A DNA stretch of 64,000 nt from JAEUNJ01 sp052035955 (GCA_052035955.1 JBPOHD010000027.1:62001-126000); one strand, 5' to 3'; counted from the first letter of the stretch, positions 23,857-37,611 are shown. Notes: generated by a model from the sequence alone, not told the origin. Translations and numbers: made by a program.

Positions 23857-24690
23857 TCAGTGCCCGAAGGCGTCGGCGTCGAACATTTCCGGGTCCGGAC
23901 GATCCAGGGCGTCGAGGGCCGCCATGTCCCCGATGGACAAGTCGAAGCCGAAGACGTCCAGGTTCTGGGCCTGTCTCAGGGGATCGGACGACTTGGGGCA
24001 GGTGACGAAGCCCTGCTGGACCTGCCAGCGCAGGAGAACCTGGGCGGGTGTTCGGCCGAGGCGCTCTCCGATGGCCATCACCGCAGGGTCGGTGAGCATC
24101 TTCCTGCCGAGTCCGAGGGGCCGCCATGACTCCGTGACTATCCCCCGTCGTCGATGGATGGCCACCAGGTCGTCGCGCCGGTGGTAGGGATCGAGCTGGA
24201 TCTGGTTGAGATGGGGTACCAGGCCCAGGTCGAAGAGCCGCTGCAGGTGGGCCGGCTTGAAGTTGGACGTGCCGATGGCCCGCACCAGGCCGGCTTCGAG
24301 CAGACGGACCAGCCCCTGGAAGGCCTCCACGTATCGGTTCTGATCCGGGTTTGGCCAGTGGATCAGGAACAGGTCGATGTAGTCCAGCCCGAGTCGCTTC
24401 AAACTCGCCTCGCAGGCCCGGCGGGCGCCTTCGATGCCATGCCACTGCCGGTTGAACTTGGTCGTGACGAAGATTTCCTTCCGGTCCATTCCGGAGGCGC
24501 GGATGCCTTGGCCCACTCCCCGTTCGTTCTCGTAGTTCTCGGCCGTGTCGATGAGCCTGTAGCCAGTCTCGATGGCCGCCGGGACGACCTTCGCCGCTTC
24601 GGCGTCGTTCATGGGCCAGGTGCCCAGGCCGAGCTGCGGAATGGCCACGCCATTGGCCAAAGGGATGGCGGGAGCCGGCTTCACGTCCAT
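23857..24690 (-). CDS. Aldo/keto reductase
   Basis: A 277-residue NADPH-dependent oxidoreductase with the (beta/alpha)8 fold of the aldo-keto reductase family. The catalytic tetrad is visible: Asp in LIDTAENY, Tyr in NYENE, Lys in VTTKFN and His in FLIHWP. The C-terminal cofactor segment is CPKSSDPLRQAQNLDVF. It would reduce aldehydes or 2,5-diketo-type sugars; the actual substrate is unknown. The ATG at 24690 gives the family N-terminus (IPLANGVAIPQLGLGTW). It starts 31 bp after glmS on the same strand and may be read through from glmUS. Confidence 0.9.
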   Translation of the reverse strand: MDVKPAPAIPLANGVAIPQLGLGTWPMNDAEAAKVVPAAIETGYRLIDTAENYENERGVGQGIRASGMDRKEIFVTTKFNRQWHGIEGARRACEASLKRLGLDYIDLFLIHWPNPDQNRYVEAFQGLVRLLEAGLVRAIGTSNFKPAHLQRLFDLGLVPHLNQIQLDPYHRRDDLVAIHRRRGIVTESWRPLGLGRKMLTDPAVMAIGERLGRTPAQVLLRWQVQQGFVTCPKSSDPLRQAQNLDVFGFDLSIGDMAALDALDRPDPEMFDADAFGH

Positions 24691-24721
24691 GGGCGCGCCT
24701 CCTATCGACGGTTCGTGACCG

Positions 24722-26557
24722 CTATTCGACGGTGACCGACTTGGCCAGGTTGCGCGGCTTGTCCACGTCCGTCCCCTTGACCAGGGCGGCATGGTAGGCG
24801 AGGAGCTGGAGCGGCACGACGTGCAGGATGGGCGAGAGGGCGCCGTAATGTTCCGGCAGTCTCAGGACATGAACGCCCTCCGACTCGGGCACTTCCGAAT
24901 CGGCATCGGCGAACACGTACAACTCGCCGCCCCGCGCCTTGACCTCCTGCAGGTTCGACTTGAGCTTCTCGAGGAGGGTATCGTTCGGCGCCACCGCGAT
25001 GACGGGCATCTCCCGATCCACCAGGGCCAGGGGGCCGTGCTTGAGTTCGCCGGCCGGGTAGGCCTCGGCGTGGATATAGGAGATTTCCTTCAGTTTCAGG
25101 GCGCCTTCGAGGGCGATGGGGTAGTGGTGGCCGCGACCGAGGAAGAGGGCATGCTGCTTGGTCGCGAATCGTTGCGCCCAGGCCTCGATCTGGGGCTCCA
25201 GGTCGAGCACTTCCTGGACCGCCGCCGGCAGGTGGCGCAGGGCCTCCAGCTCGCTGCTCTCGCGGTCCGCCGACAATCGGCCCTTGAGTTTGGCGAGGAC
25301 CAGCGTGAGCAGGAAAAGCGCCGCCAGCTGGGTCGTGAAGGCCTTGGTGGAGGCGACCCCGATCTCGGGACCGGCACGGGTGATGAAGCGCAGCGCGCTG
25401 TCGCGGACGATGGCGGACTCCGGTACGTTGCAGATCGCCAGCGTCAGTTCCTGGCCGAGTTCCCGGGCATGCCGCAGGGCGGCCAGGGTATCGGCCGTCT
25501 CGCCGGACTGGGAGATGGCGACGACCAGCTGGCCGGGACGCGGCACCGAGCTGCGGTAGCGGTATTCGCTGGCGATCTCGACATTGGTCGGAATGCCGGC
25601 GATGGCCTCTAGCCAGTAGCGGGCGGTCAGGCCGGAGTGGTAGCTGGTGCCGCAGGCGAGGATGAGCACGCTGTCGGCGCGGCCCAGCAAGGCCTCCGCC
25701 TCGGCGCCGAACAGCCCGGGCTGGACGCTGCGGGCAGCGCCGGCCATTTCCAGGGTGTTGGCCAGGGCATCGGGCTGCTCGAAGATCTCCTTCTGCATGT
25801 AGTGGCGGTAGCGGCCGAGCTCGACGGCATCGGCGGAAAGCTGGGAAAGGGCGACCGGACGCTCCACGGAAGTACCGTCGGCACGGACGACCTGCCACGA
25901 TCCCGGCCTGAGGTCGGCGATGTCGCCGTTCTCCAGATAGACCATGCGACGGGTGACCTGCAGCAGGGCGGAGGCGTCGGAAGCCGCGTAATTGCCCTGC
26001 TCGCCGACCCCGAGGAGCAGCGGCGAACCCTCGCGGGCGACGATCACCCGCTCGGGCTCGGACTCCCGGATGATGGCAATCGCGTAGGCGCCGCGCAGCC
26101 GGCGGATGGACGAGCAGACGGCGGCCAGGAGGTCGGGCTCCGTCTTCAGGGTGTTCTCGACCAGGTGGGCGATGACTTCCGTATCGGTGTCGGAGGTGAA
26201 TACGTAGCCGAGGCCGGTCAGCTCTGCCCGCAGTTCCTCGAAGTTCTCGATGATGCCGTTATGGACCACGGCCAAGCCGCCCGAGATGTGGGGGTGGGCA
26301 TTGCGCTCCGAAGGCACGCCATGGGTCGCCCAGCGCGTATGGGCAATGCCGGTGGCGGCGGCTATGCCGGTTTCCTTCGCCTGGCCCTCCAGTTCGGCGA
26401 CACGGCCGACGGAGCGCAAACGGGAAAGCTTGCCCCCCGCGACGACGGCGAGTCCCGCCGAGTCGTAGCCGCGGTATTCCAGTTTCTTGAGGCCCTCGAG
26501 GAGGATGGCCACTATGTTGCGACCGCTTTTTTCGGCCGCCGCGACGATACCGCACAT
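24722..26557 (-). CDS. glmS: Glutamine-fructose-6-phosphate aminotransferase (isomerizing)
   Basis: A 611-residue enzyme making glucosamine-6-phosphate, the first step to UDP-GlcNAc for peptidoglycan and lipopolysaccharide. The catalytic Cys2 follows the start (MCGIVAA), and the glutaminase motif EYRGYDSAG is near residue 30. Two SIS domains (residues about 290-420 and 460-600) bind the sugar phosphate, and the C-terminus ends PRNLAKSVTVE as in the family. It starts 3 bp after glmU stops, with AGGG as ribosome binding site within the glmU end. No glmS ribozyme can fit in that junction. Confidence 0.97.
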   Translation of the reverse strand: MCGIVAAAEKSGRNIVAILLEGLKKLEYRGYDSAGLAVVAGGKLSRLRSVGRVAELEGQAKETGIAAATGIAHTRWATHGVPSERNAHPHISGGLAVVHNGIIENFEELRAELTGLGYVFTSDTDTEVIAHLVENTLKTEPDLLAAVCSSIRRLRGAYAIAIIRESEPERVIVAREGSPLLLGVGEQGNYAASDASALLQVTRRMVYLENGDIADLRPGSWQVVRADGTSVERPVALSQLSADAVELGRYRHYMQKEIFEQPDALANTLEMAGAARSVQPGLFGAEAEALLGRADSVLILACGTSYHSGLTARYWLEAIAGIPTNVEIASEYRYRSSVPRPGQLVVAISQSGETADTLAALRHARELGQELTLAICNVPESAIVRDSALRFITRAGPEIGVASTKAFTTQLAALFLLTLVLAKLKGRLSADRESSELEALRHLPAAVQEVLDLEPQIEAWAQRFATKQHALFLGRGHHYPIALEGALKLKEISYIHAEAYPAGELKHGPLALVDREMPVIAVAPNDTLLEKLKSNLQEVKARGGELYVFADADSEVPESEGVHVLRLPEHYGALSPILHVVPLQLLAYHAALVKGTDVDKPRNLAKSVTVE

Positions 26558-26560
26558 GAT

Positions 26561-27922
26561 TCAACCCTTTTTCTGTTTGACGGGCCGCTTCCAGCCCGGA
26601 ATGCTGACCTGCTTGGCGCGCGACACGGTGAGCTGGTCGGGAGGGGCATCGCGGGTCAGGGTGGTGCCGGCGCCGAGGGTGGCACCGCGCCCGACGGTCA
26701 CCGGCGCAACGAGCTGGGTATCGGAGCCGATGAAGGCGTCGTCCTCGATGACCGTCCGATGCTTGTTGGCGCCATCGTAGTTGCAGCAGATGGTGCCGGC
26801 GCCGATGTTCACCCGAGAGCCGACCGTCGCGTCGCCCACGTAGGCCAGGTGGTTGGCCTTCGAATGGTCGGCGATGGTCGAATTCTTCACTTCGACGAAG
26901 TTGCCGATATGGACGTCGGTCCCCAGTCTGGCGCCGGGCCGCAGGCGGGCGTAGGGACCGATGGCATTCTGCGGACCCACTTCCGCTTCCTCCAGATGGC
27001 AGAAGGCCTGGAGCCGCGCACCGGCGGCCACCCTGCTGTTCCTGAGCACGCTATGGGGCCCGACGTGGGCGCCGTCCGCCAATTCCACGCGGCCTTCGAA
27101 AACGCAGCCCACGTCGATGAAGACGTCGCGGCCGCAGATCAGCTCGCCCCGAATGTCGATGCGATCGGGATCGGCGAGGGTGACACCGGCGTCGAGCAGA
27201 TCGTTGGCGAGGTTGCGCTGGAAAATGCGCTCCAGCTCGGCCAGTTGCCGCTTGCTGTTGACCCCTTCCACCTCCCACCCGAACTCAGGCTGGGTGGATG
27301 CGACCGAAATCCCCTCGGACACCGCAAGGCCGACGATATCGGTCAGGTAGTACTCGCCCTGGGCATTGAGGTTGGACAGTCCCGGCAGCCACCGCTGCAA
27401 TGCGGGGGTCGGGGCAATGAGGATGCCGGTGTTGATTTCGCGAATGGCCTTCTCGGCGTCCTCGGCATCCTTTTCCTCCACGATTCGGCGGATGGCCCCG
27501 TCGATGCGCACGATGCGGCCATAGCCGCGCGGATTGTCGAGACAGACAGTCAGGAGCGCCAGGGTATCGTCGGCGGCCATCTCGGCGAGCCGCAGCAGGG
27601 TGGCCGGCCTGATGAGGGGCACGTCGCCATAGAGGACGATGGTCGGACGGGAGGTGTCGAGATGCGGCAGGGCCTGCAGCACCGCATGACCGGTGCCCAG
27701 TTGCGGTTCCTGCCTGACCCAGGCGATGGAAGGATCGGCCATCGCTTCCCGGACGACTTCGCCGCCATGGCCGTAGACGACCACCAAACGGGTCGGGGAC
27801 AGCGCGCGCGCCGCTGCAATGACCTGGGAAAGCATCGGCCGGCCGCCGATGGGGTGCAGGACCTTGGGCAGGTCCGAATGCATGCGCTTGCCTTTGCCGG
27901 CGGCGAGGATGACGACGTTCAT
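26561..27922 (-). CDS. glmU: Bifunctional UDP-GlcNAc pyrophosphorylase / GlcN-1-P acetyltransferase
   Basis: A 453-residue two-domain enzyme. The N-terminal uridyltransferase domain opens with VILAAGKGKRMHSDLPKVLH, and the C-terminal domain is a left-handed parallel beta-helix with hexapeptide repeats and the acetyltransferase signature NFVEVKNS...HLAYVGDA. It makes GlcNAc-1-phosphate and then UDP-GlcNAc. The ATG at 27922 gives the exact family start. The 102-bp divergent spacer to the next plus-strand gene contains the near-palindromic GATACTATC (27973-27980 region), possibly overlapping -10 elements for both directions. Confidence 0.97.
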   Translation of the reverse strand: MNVVILAAGKGKRMHSDLPKVLHPIGGRPMLSQVIAAARALSPTRLVVVYGHGGEVVREAMADPSIAWVRQEPQLGTGHAVLQALPHLDTSRPTIVLYGDVPLIRPATLLRLAEMAADDTLALLTVCLDNPRGYGRIVRIDGAIRRIVEEKDAEDAEKAIREINTGILIAPTPALQRWLPGLSNLNAQGEYYLTDIVGLAVSEGISVASTQPEFGWEVEGVNSKRQLAELERIFQRNLANDLLDAGVTLADPDRIDIRGELICGRDVFIDVGCVFEGRVELADGAHVGPHSVLRNSRVAAGARLQAFCHLEEAEVGPQNAIGPYARLRPGARLGTDVHIGNFVEVKNSTIADHSKANHLAYVGDATVGSRVNIGAGTICCNYDGANKHRTVIEDDAFIGSDTQLVAPVTVGRGATLGAGTTLTRDAPPDQLTVSRAKQVSIPGWKRPVKQKKG

Positions 27923-28024
27923 CGGTTGGCGGGGAACTCTGGTCGGAAATGCGGGGAGGGAAATGCCGCGGGATACTATCATGGGCATGGAAGACGTCCA
28001 TCGGCGTCGCTGAAGGAGCGTGAA

Positions 28025-28456
28025 ATGAAACCGCGACAGTCCTGTTTCACCGTGTGGGTGCTTGCTCTGTGGTCCGGCCTCGCATTCGCCCAGTCTTCGC
28101 CGCCGGTTTATTCGGATGATGAAGCTGCCTTCCAGGCGTGGCGTGCCCAATGCGTCGGCCAGCGCCGGACGGATTGCGACGACTACGAGGCGTTCAAGGC
28201 CGAAACCTATCCCCCCGGACACCGCTGCCTCAGGCAATCGGGCCGCTGCCAGGCGACCGTCACCCCAACCACGCCGGGCACGTCCAGTACCCCGTCGACG
28301 CCCCAGCACGAGAGCGGGCGCGTGTCGCCCTCCAGCGCGCCGGCGCCGGCCGCGGTCCCGCAAGGGGAGGCAGGGCGTTTTTCACCCTCGGGCGGGACCC
28401 CGCCGGCCAACGCCTCGGGCGGTGAAACCGGCGTCCGGAAACCGGTCGGCCGTTAG
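28025..28456 (+). CDS. Small secreted protein with Pro/Ser/Thr-rich tail
   Basis: I do not recognise this 143-residue protein. A signal peptide (residues 1-23, ending LAFAQ) is followed by a compact charged region of about 50 residues with four cysteines (CVGQRRTDC, CLRQSGRC) that could form two disulfides. A low-complexity tail rich in P, S, T, G and A follows, with a partial repeat GRVSPSSAPAP / GRFSPSGGTPP. AAGGAG lies 5 bases before the ATG. It stands alone between divergent glmU and convergent gltD and is followed by a hairpin terminator. It is probably a periplasmic or envelope protein. Confidence 0.75.
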   Translation: MKPRQSCFTVWVLALWSGLAFAQSSPPVYSDDEAAFQAWRAQCVGQRRTDCDDYEAFKAETYPPGHRCLRQSGRCQATVTPTTPGTSSTPSTPQHESGRVSPSSAPAPAAVPQGEAGRFSPSGGTPPANASGGETGVRKPVGR

Positions 28457-28478
28457 AAACCGGTCCACCGAAAGCAGG

Positions 28479-28500
28479 AAAGGCGGCCAAGGCCGCCTTT
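28479..28500. terminator. Bidirectional hairpin terminator between the secreted protein and gltD
   Basis: A perfect 10-bp stem, AAAGGCGGCC (28479-28488) and GGCCGCCTTT (28491-28500), with a 2-base AA loop. Flanking A and T runs on both sides of the stem give short T tracts on either strand. It sits 23 bp after the plus-strand gene stop and 23 bp beyond the gltD stop, so it can serve both convergent transcripts. Confidence 0.8.
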
Positions 28501-28522
28501 CTCGTTCCGGGGCCGGCAAGGC

Positions 28523-29989
28523 CTAGCGCGGCAGTTCGCTCGTCCCCATCAGGAATTCGTCCACCGCCCGGGCGCACTGCCGACCTTCGCGGATCGCCCA
28601 GACGACGAGGGACTGGCCGCGACGCATGTCGCCCGCCGCGAACACCCCGGGAACGTTGGTGGCATAGCAGCCGCTGCCGTCGGTCGCGGCGCTGGCGTTG
28701 CCACGGCCGTCCTTCGCCACCCCGAAGGCATCGAGGATGCCGCCCACCGGCTGGGTGAAGCCCATGGCGAGGAAGGCCAGGTCGCAGGGAATGGTGAATT
28801 CGCTGCCCGGGACTTCGCTCATCCGGCCGTCCTTCCAATCCAGCCTGACCACGCGCAGGGCCTTCAGCTTGCCGTTCTCGCCGATGAACTCCTTGGTGGC
28901 CACCGACCAGTCGCGTTCGCAGCCTTCCAGGTGTGAGGACGAGGTGCGCATCTTGGTCGGCCAATAGGGCCAGACCGTGGGCTTGCTTTCCTGCTCGGGG
29001 GGCCTGGGCAGCAGTTCGAACTGGGTGACGCCGGACGCCCCATGGCGGTTCGAAGTGCCGACGCAGTCGGATCCGGTGTCGCCGCCGCCGATGACCACGA
29101 CATGGCGCCCCTTGGCATCGATGGGGTTCTTGCGGCCGCCGGCCACTTCCTTGTTCTGGGGAATCAGGAACTCGAGGGCGAAATGCACGCCCTTCAGTTC
29201 GCGGCCCGGGATGGGCAGATCCCGGGGCGTCTCGGAACCGCCGGCCAGGACGACGGCATCGAATTCCTTGCGCAACTTGGCGGGCGACACGACCTTCTTC
29301 GCGTCGTTCACGATGCCGGCGGGAAGGCTCTTGCCGGCCGCGACGATGGTGGAGGTCTCGAAGCGGACGCCCTCCGCCTGCATCTGCGCCATGCGCCAGT
29401 CGATGAGGCGCTTGTCCAGCTTGAAGTCGGGAATGCCGTAGCGCAGCAGGCCGCCGATGCGGTCGTTCTTCTCGAACACCGTGACGTCGTGGCCGGCGCG
29501 GGCCAGTTGCTGGGCGGCGGCGAGGCCCGCCGGGCCGGAGCCGACGACCGCCACCTTCTTCCCGGTCTTGCGCGCGGGCGGTTGCGGGAGGACCCAGCCG
29601 TTTTCGCCGGCCTTGTCGATGATGGCCCGCTCGATCGACTTGATTCCCACCGGATCCTGGTTGTAGCCGAGGGTGCAGGCGGCCTCGCAGGGGGCCGGGC
29701 AGATGCGGCTGGTGAACTCGGGGAAGTTGTTGGTCGAATGCAGAATCCGGATTGCCTCCCGCCAATCGCCGCGGAAGACGAGGTCGTTCCAGTCGGGAAT
29801 GATGTTGTTGACCGGGCAGCCGTTGTTGCAGAAGGGAATGCCGCAATCCATGCAGCGGGCCCCCTGGACCTTGGCTTGGTCGTCTGTGAGGCGGAGTACG
29901 AACTCCCGGTAGTGCTTGACCCGGTCGTCCGCTTTTTCGTATGCCTCGGCGAGGCGCTGGTATTCGAGAAATCCGGTTGGCTTGCCCAT
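28523..29989 (-). CDS. gltD: Glutamate synthase (NADPH) small subunit
   Basis: A 488-residue flavoprotein that feeds NADPH electrons to the large subunit for glutamate formation from glutamine and 2-oxoglutarate. The N-terminal cysteine region (CMDCGIPFCNNGCPVNN, residues about 47-63) binds [4Fe-4S] clusters. Two dinucleotide-binding folds follow: VVGSGPAGLAAAQQLA for FAD and VVIGGGDTGSDC for NADPH. It starts 31 bp after gltB, the normal operon partner, and ends before a bidirectional terminator. Confidence 0.97.
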   Translation of the reverse strand: MGKPTGFLEYQRLAEAYEKADDRVKHYREFVLRLTDDQAKVQGARCMDCGIPFCNNGCPVNNIIPDWNDLVFRGDWREAIRILHSTNNFPEFTSRICPAPCEAACTLGYNQDPVGIKSIERAIIDKAGENGWVLPQPPARKTGKKVAVVGSGPAGLAAAQQLARAGHDVTVFEKNDRIGGLLRYGIPDFKLDKRLIDWRMAQMQAEGVRFETSTIVAAGKSLPAGIVNDAKKVVSPAKLRKEFDAVVLAGGSETPRDLPIPGRELKGVHFALEFLIPQNKEVAGGRKNPIDAKGRHVVVIGGGDTGSDCVGTSNRHGASGVTQFELLPRPPEQESKPTVWPYWPTKMRTSSSHLEGCERDWSVATKEFIGENGKLKALRVVRLDWKDGRMSEVPGSEFTIPCDLAFLAMGFTQPVGGILDAFGVAKDGRGNASAATDGSGCYATNVPGVFAAGDMRRGQSLVVWAIREGRQCARAVDEFLMGTSELPR

Positions 29990-30020
29990 CTCGTCTGTCT
30001 TCCGTAGTTCCGTTGTTGTC

Positions 30021-34637
<4,617 letters not shown>

Positions 34638-34715
34638 GACTACTTTCCTCTTAGGGGCCGCTCCTGGCAGGGTGCGGCCGGAAAAAAGCCGGGCGACCAA
34701 TTGCGGCGCTCCGGC

Positions 34716-34743
34716 TCTATAAAACCAATGGGCGAACGATCAA
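34716..34743 (-). promoter_or_regulatory. Likely sigma-70 promoter of gltBD
   Basis: On the minus strand TTGATC (34743-34738) and TATAGA (34721-34716) are separated by 16 bp, in an AT-rich patch inside the 173-bp spacer between dgt and gltB. Transcription would start near 34709, leaving a leader of about 70 nt. No clear dgt terminator is present, so some read-through is likely. Confidence 0.6.
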
Positions 34744-34810
34744 ATATACCGGCAAACGTGTGGGACTTCAACATGCTGCAATGCGGCACCAGGATGGGGC
34801 GAAACGGTGT

Positions 34811-35962
34811 TCAGATTTCCCCGACGGCGAACAGTCGACGATGTTCCTTCACGGCGTAACGGTCGGTCATGCCGGCAATGTAGTCGGCCACGGCACGGGC
34901 CCTGGGATCGGGCATCAGCGGGTCCCCGGATTGCCCGGCCTCGGCCAGGGCCTGGTACTGCGTCGGGAGCAGGCGGTGGTCCCCCATGAAGGCCGCGAAA
35001 AGGTCGCGGATGATGCGACGGGCCTTGTTGGTGGTCCGCAGCACCTGGTAGTGGCGGTAAAGGCGGGCGCCCAGAAAAGTCTTCAGGGCGCGGTTCTCCT
35101 CCCGCATCGCAGGGGTGAATCCGACCAGTTGGGGCGCGGCGCGCACGGCCTCTGGATCGTCGGGACGCAGATCCTCGATGCGGCGTCCCGTTTCCGCCAG
35201 GAGGTCGGTCACCTGGGCGTCGATCATGCGCCTGACGGTTTCGTGGATCAGCCGACGGCCGCCGATCTGCGGAAACTCCCGCCGGACCTCGTCCTCGTGG
35301 CGGGCGAAGAGACTGACCTGGCGCAGGTCCCCGGGGGCGATCAGGCCGGCCCTCAGGCCGTCGTCCACGTCGTGGTTGTTGTAGGCGATTTCGTCGGCCA
35401 GGTTGCAGATCTGGGCCTCCAGCGAGGGCCGGCGGTCCTCGAGGAAGCGTCGCCCCAGGTCGCCGAGGAGCCGCGCCCGGGCCGGGGAGCAATGCTTCAG
35501 GATGCCCTCCCGGGTCTCGTACATCAGGTTGAGTCCGTCGAAGGCGCCGTAGCGCTCTTCCAGCAGGTCCACGATGCGCAGGCTCTGCAGGTTGTGCTCG
35601 AATCCGCCATGGTCCTTCAGGCAGTCGTTGAGCGCGTCCTGCCCGGCATGGCCGAAGGGGGTGTGTCCGAGGTCGTGGGCGAGCGCTATCGCTTCGGCCA
35701 GGTCGTCGTTGAGGTGCAGGGCGCGGGCGATTGCACGGGCGATCTGGGCCACCTCGATGGAGTGGGTCAGCCGGGTCCGGAAGAGGTCGCCCTCGTGGTT
35801 CAGGAAGACCTGGGTCTTGTATTCGAGACGGCGGAAAGCCGTGGAGTGAACAATGCGATCCCGGTCCCGTTGGAATTCGCCACGGGCCTTTGGCCGCGGT
35901 TCCGGATGGCGGCGCCCGCGGGAACTCCCTTCCGAGACGGCCCAGGAGGCAAGTTCAGGCAC
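34811..35962 (-). CDS. dgt: Deoxyguanosinetriphosphate triphosphohydrolase-like protein
   Basis: A 383-residue HD-domain protein of the dNTP triphosphohydrolase family (type 2, shorter than E. coli Dgt). The metal-binding HD motifs are seen in TRLTHSIEVAQIARA (residues about 64-78) and ALAHDLGHTPFGHAG (residues about 92-106), with NLADEIAYNNHD later. It would release tripolyphosphate from dGTP or other dNTPs. It begins with GTG at 35962 inside the last codons of aroB (8-bp overlap), so translation is probably coupled. This aroK-aroB-dgt order is common in betaproteobacteria. Confidence 0.92.
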   Translation of the reverse strand: MPELASWAVSEGSSRGRRHPEPRPKARGEFQRDRDRIVHSTAFRRLEYKTQVFLNHEGDLFRTRLTHSIEVAQIARAIARALHLNDDLAEAIALAHDLGHTPFGHAGQDALNDCLKDHGGFEHNLQSLRIVDLLEERYGAFDGLNLMYETREGILKHCSPARARLLGDLGRRFLEDRRPSLEAQICNLADEIAYNNHDVDDGLRAGLIAPGDLRQVSLFARHEDEVRREFPQIGGRRLIHETVRRMIDAQVTDLLAETGRRIEDLRPDDPEAVRAAPQLVGFTPAMREENRALKTFLGARLYRHYQVLRTTNKARRIIRDLFAAFMGDHRLLPTQYQALAEAGQSGDPLMPDPRARAVADYIAGMTDRYAVKEHRRLFAVGEI

Positions 35963-37046
35963 AACAGGTCTCGATGGCGGCCCGGACGTCCGCCTCCGGA
36001 GCGTCGGCCCAGGTGAGGGCCTCGCCCGGTTGCTTGAGCAGGACGAGGCGCAACCTGCCCGCGAGGACCTTCTTGTCGTGGGCCATCAATTCCAGGTACC
36101 GGTCTGCGCCGAGCGTCGGTCCGGCAACTGGCAGCCGCGCCGCCAGCAACAGGCGCCTGACCCGTTCGACATCGGCCGACCGCAGCCAACCGAGACGGCA
36201 GGACAATTCCGCGGCCATCAGCATGCCGACGGCGACGGCTTCGCCGTGCAGCCATTCTCCGTAGCCCAACCCCGTCTCGATGGCGTGCCCGAAAGTGTGG
36301 CCCAGATTCAGGAGGGCCCGCCCCCCGTCCCCGGCCGTCTCCCTCTCGTCGCCGGCAACCACTTCGGCCTTGTTGGCGCAGGACCGCTCGATGGCGTAAG
36401 TGAGTGCTTGCGGATCACGGCCCACGAGGGCGTCCATGTGGGCCTCGAGCCAGTGCAGGAAAGGCAGGTCCCGGATGAGGCCGTACTTGATGACCTCTGC
36501 CAGACCGGCCGACAGTTCACGGTCCGGCAAAGTGTCGAGGGTCTGAGTGTCGGCGAGTACCACCCGTGGCTGCCAGAAGGCACCGATCATGTTCTTGCCG
36601 CGCGGGTGGTTGATGCCCGTCTTGCCGCCGACGGAGGAATCGACCTGGGAGAGCAGCGTCGTCGGAACCTGGGCGAAGGCGATCCCGCGCTGGTAGGAGG
36701 CGGCGGCGAAGCCGGCGAGGTCCCCGATGACACCGCCGCCAAGGGCCACCAGCAAGGTCGTGCGGTCGCAGCGCTGGGCAAGCAGGGCATCGAAGATGTC
36801 GTTGAGCGTTGTCCAGGTCTTGAAGGCCTCGCCGTCCGGCAGGGCGATCTCGGACACCTGCAAACCGGCCTCCCGCAGGGGCCCGGCCAGGCGCTCCATG
36901 TAAAGGGGCGCGATCGTGGTATTGCTAACCACCACGACGCGCTTGCCCGGAGCCCGGGATGCGACCAGTTGCGGACGATCCAGGAGTCCCGGACCGATAT
37001 GGATGGGGTAGCTTCGTTCGCCGAGACCGACGGTCAGGCTGCGCAC
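35955..37046 (-). CDS. aroB: 3-Dehydroquinate synthase
   Basis: A 363-residue NAD- and zinc-dependent enzyme, second step of the shikimate pathway, turning DAHP into 3-dehydroquinate. Family motifs are LPDGEAFKT, GGGVIGDLAGFAAASYQRGI (in two parts: GGGVIGDLAGF and ASYQRGI), KTGINHPRGKN and the zinc histidines in NLGHTFGHAIE and WLHGEAVAVGM. It begins with GTG at 37046, overlapping aroK by 13 bp, and its end overlaps the dgt start. The three genes form a coupled unit. Confidence 0.97.
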   Translation of the reverse strand: MRSLTVGLGERSYPIHIGPGLLDRPQLVASRAPGKRVVVVSNTTIAPLYMERLAGPLREAGLQVSEIALPDGEAFKTWTTLNDIFDALLAQRCDRTTLLVALGGGVIGDLAGFAAASYQRGIAFAQVPTTLLSQVDSSVGGKTGINHPRGKNMIGAFWQPRVVLADTQTLDTLPDRELSAGLAEVIKYGLIRDLPFLHWLEAHMDALVGRDPQALTYAIERSCANKAEVVAGDERETAGDGGRALLNLGHTFGHAIETGLGYGEWLHGEAVAVGMLMAAELSCRLGWLRSADVERVRRLLLAARLPVAGPTLGADRYLELMAHDKKVLAGRLRLVLLKQPGEALTWADAPEADVRAAIETCCA

Positions 37047-37558
37047 TGGCGTTCCAACTCCTGCTCGATCCGACGCAACACGCCGCTGGTGCCGACACAG
37101 CCGTCGATCACGAGATCGGCCACCTCCCGATACAGGGGGTCGCGCTCCGTATGGAGGGACTCCAGCCGGCCCAGGGGGTCGGGCACCTGGAGCAGCGGGC
37201 GGTTCCGGTCATGCCGGGTACGCTCGTAGAGGATGCGGGGCGGCACGCGCAGATAAAAGACCATGCCGCGCTCCCGGAGATGGCGTCGATTGGCCGGGTC
37301 CAGAACGACGCCGCCGCCCGTTGCCAGGACCAGGTCGGTTTCCCGGGTCAGGGAATCGACCATCTGCGCCTCCCGTTGCCGGAAGCCGGACTCGCCCTCG
37401 ATCTCGAATATCACAGGCACCTTGACGCCGGTTCTGGCTTCGATCTCCAGGTCGCAATCGACGAAGCGCTTGTTGAGGCGCTTGGCCAGTTGGCGTCCGA
37501 TGGTGGTTTTTCCTGCCCCCATCATGCCCACGAGAAATATGTTCTTCGCACGCTCCAC
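37034..37558 (-). CDS. aroK: Shikimate kinase
   Basis: A 174-residue P-loop kinase that phosphorylates shikimate at the 3-hydroxyl. The Walker A motif is GMMGAGKTTIG (residues about 11-21), the shikimate-binding region DCDLEIEARTG is near residue 34, and ATGGGVVL follows near residue 79. The GTG at 37558 is the only start that keeps the first beta strand (KNIFLVGMMG). In other proteobacteria pilQ often lies upstream of aroK; here cytochrome c4 is upstream instead, separated by a terminator. Confidence 0.96.
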   Translation of the reverse strand: MERAKNIFLVGMMGAGKTTIGRQLAKRLNKRFVDCDLEIEARTGVKVPVIFEIEGESGFRQREAQMVDSLTRETDLVLATGGGVVLDPANRRHLRERGMVFYLRVPPRILYERTRHDRNRPLLQVPDPLGRLESLHTERDPLYREVADLVIDGCVGTSGVLRRIEQELERQCAA

Positions 37559-37582
37559 GGGTCGATTCTAGCAGCGCGCCTC

Positions 37583-37611
37583 AAACAAAAAGGGCGGCAC
37601 GGGCCGCCCTT
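37583..37611 (-). terminator. Rho-independent terminator after cytochrome c4
   Basis: On the minus strand a perfect 9-bp stem, AAGGGCGGC (37611-37603) and GCCGCCCTT (37598-37590), with a 4-base loop is followed by TTTTGTTTG. It lies just after the cytochrome c4 stop at 37632 and before the aroK start, isolating the two transcription units. The promoter of aroK is therefore expected in the short 37559-37582 region or within the hairpin DNA. Confidence 0.85.

Noticed and set aside
26557..26562. glmS ribozyme
   Set aside because: Only 3 bp separate glmU and glmS, leaving no room for the structure, and it is a Gram-positive feature.
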